A stretch of DNA of 64,000 nt from the NCBI RefSeq assembly GCF_026339955.1, contig NZ_JAPEPW010000002.1, positions 62,001 to 126,000 on the forward strand. Reading direction: 5' to 3'. The DNA comes from Streptomyces sp. NBC_01549. Lineage in GTDB: Bacteria; Actinomycetota; Actinomycetes; Streptomycetales; Streptomycetaceae. This document shows positions 63,464-64,000 of this stretch, piece by piece. Below the pieces are notes generated by a model. The model was not told the DNA's origin. It was given only the letters and a program-made list of their open reading frames with translations, and made no database searches. Positions within the stretch are counted from its first letter, which is position 1, and each line of letters begins with the position of its first letter. A program made the translations under genes and the position numbers.

Positions 63464-64000
63464 TCAGTTCTGCAGGCTCCAGTGCTGGTTCGCACCGCCC
63501 GTGCAACTCCATAGCTGGACTTTCGTCCCGTTGGCGGTCCCCTGGCCGCTGGCGTCCAGGCAGAGCCCCGACTGTGCTGCTTTGATCGTGCCGTCGGGAT
63601 TGACGTTCCATTGCTGATCTGCCTGCCCGCTGCAGTCCCAGATCGCCGCCGGGGTGCCGTTGCCCGCTGTCTGGCCGACGCCCAGGCACTTGTTGCCGTA
63701 GACAACGAGCTGCTTTCCGGCGGTGTAGGTCAACCGTTGGTTGGAGCCGCCGTTGCAGTCCCACAGTTGTGCCTGCGTGCCGTTGGTCGCGGTGAAGTTG
63801 TTGATGTCGAGGCAGCGCCCCGACTGCTGGCCGACGATCTCCTGGTTGCCGGACGTCGGTGGCGAATTCGAGCCGAACTGTGTGAAGAACTGCCACACCG
63901 CTGCCGAAGTCCAGGTGCGCCAGCCGTCACCGGTGGAGCCGTCGATGGGACCGGGATCGTGGCCCGCTCCGTCGAACGCGGCCCAGACGACGGGGTATCC
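63464..64000 (-). CDS. CE1-type esterase with C-terminal ricin-B (CBM13) lectin domain (partial)
   Basis: The minus-strand frame runs off the window at 64000. The first visible part, YPVVWAAFDGAGHDPGP then WTSAAVWQFFTQF, is the end of a secreted CE1/LpqC-like polysaccharide esterase domain with the catalytic His in GAGHD. After a short Pro/Ser linker a ricin-B lectin trefoil of about 125 residues follows, with three repeats carrying the QxW-type motif (GRCLDINNF..LWDCNGGSNQ, KCLGVG..IWDCSGQADQQW, LCLDASG..LWSCTGGANQHW). Such enzymes remove acetyl or feruloyl groups from xylan while the lectin binds the polymer. Confidence 0.85.
   Translation of the reverse strand, partial: GYPVVWAAFDGAGHDPGPIDGSTGDGWRTWTSAAVWQFFTQFGSNSPPTSGNQEIVGQQSGRCLDINNFTATNGTQAQLWDCNGGSNQRLTYTAGKQLVVYGNKCLGVGQTAGNGTPAAIWDCSGQADQQWNVNPDGTIKAAQSGLCLDASGQGTANGTKVQLWSCTGGANQHWSLQN

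Overview
The window is about 70% G+C DNA with actinomycete codon use, GTG/ATG starts and 4-nt overlapping operons. Its gene families (type II thioesterase, trans-AT polyketide synthase, GPP34, NarL-type two-component pairs, degenerate Fic/Doc toxin, Streptomyces-type IS families) point to a Streptomyces or close relative. It reads as accessory, chromosome-arm-like DNA: intact gene islands separated by a graveyard of broken insertion sequences and gene ends.

Layout. 0-3.3 kb: ISL3, IS630 and IS3 debris around a DUF1963-like gene, two small genes with strong ribosome binding sites and a Y-family DNA polymerase tail. 3.7-7.9 kb: secreted carboxylesterase, GPP34 protein and a NarL-type two-component system. 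8.3-8.7 kb: IS6 remnant. 9.0-22.1 kb: minus-strand end of a biosynthetic cluster: a trans-AT polyketide synthase with linker-ACP-KS-linker-DH-KR-MT-ACP-C and no AT domain, then type II thioesterase, flavin reductase, ATP-grasp ligase and carbamoyltransferase. The synthase has lost its 5' end where it abuts, head to head, a phosphopantetheinyl transferase that has also lost its 5' end. 22.2-25.7 kb: a helix-turn-helix gene with a perfect 32-bp palindrome and ten 9-bp repeats, a selenium-binding protein 56 homologue, a ZIP metal transporter and a 146-bp MITE-like element with target duplications. 25.7-36.6 kb: mosaic of IS701, ISL3, IS30, IS630, integrase-core, IS1182, IS256 and IS3 fragments, with a truncated PAS-phosphatase, an HAD remnant and one intact GH27 alpha-galactosidase. 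A 256-bp IS701 segment is present twice in inverted orientation (26.7 and 33.4 kb).

36.8-44.7 kb is mostly intact: FAD monooxygenase/TetR divergent pair, arsM and TetR tails, a leaderless-looking toxin-antitoxin operon, a LysR/D-amino-acid oxidase divergent pair, a seven-repeat WD40 protein and a membrane protein. 44.9-50.8 kb: decayed tyrosine integrase, an SDR/F420-type reductase operon with divergent TetR, and IS5 and IS1380 transposases. 51.0-53.7 kb: MFS transporter beside a decayed RiPP maturation pair (DUF5825-like gene with an in-frame TGA, radical SAM C-terminus). 53.7-56.3 kb: remnants of a metallophosphoesterase, GH62 arabinofuranosidase, GntR regulator, ISAs1 and an integrase. 56.8-62.7 kb: an OmpR/histidine kinase pair beside a GT39-like glycosyltransferase and a GT2-GtrA protein. 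The right edge cuts a CE1-type esterase with a ricin-B lectin domain.

Functional themes are inferred. The main one is a broken hybrid polyketide/peptide pathway with carbamoylation and redox tailoring. Others are plant-polysaccharide use (GH27, GH62 relic, esterase-lectin), redox/resistance modules with divergent regulators, and heavy illegitimate recombination that left genes truncated at several non-IS junctions. All family assignments come from reading the sequence; no database search was run.
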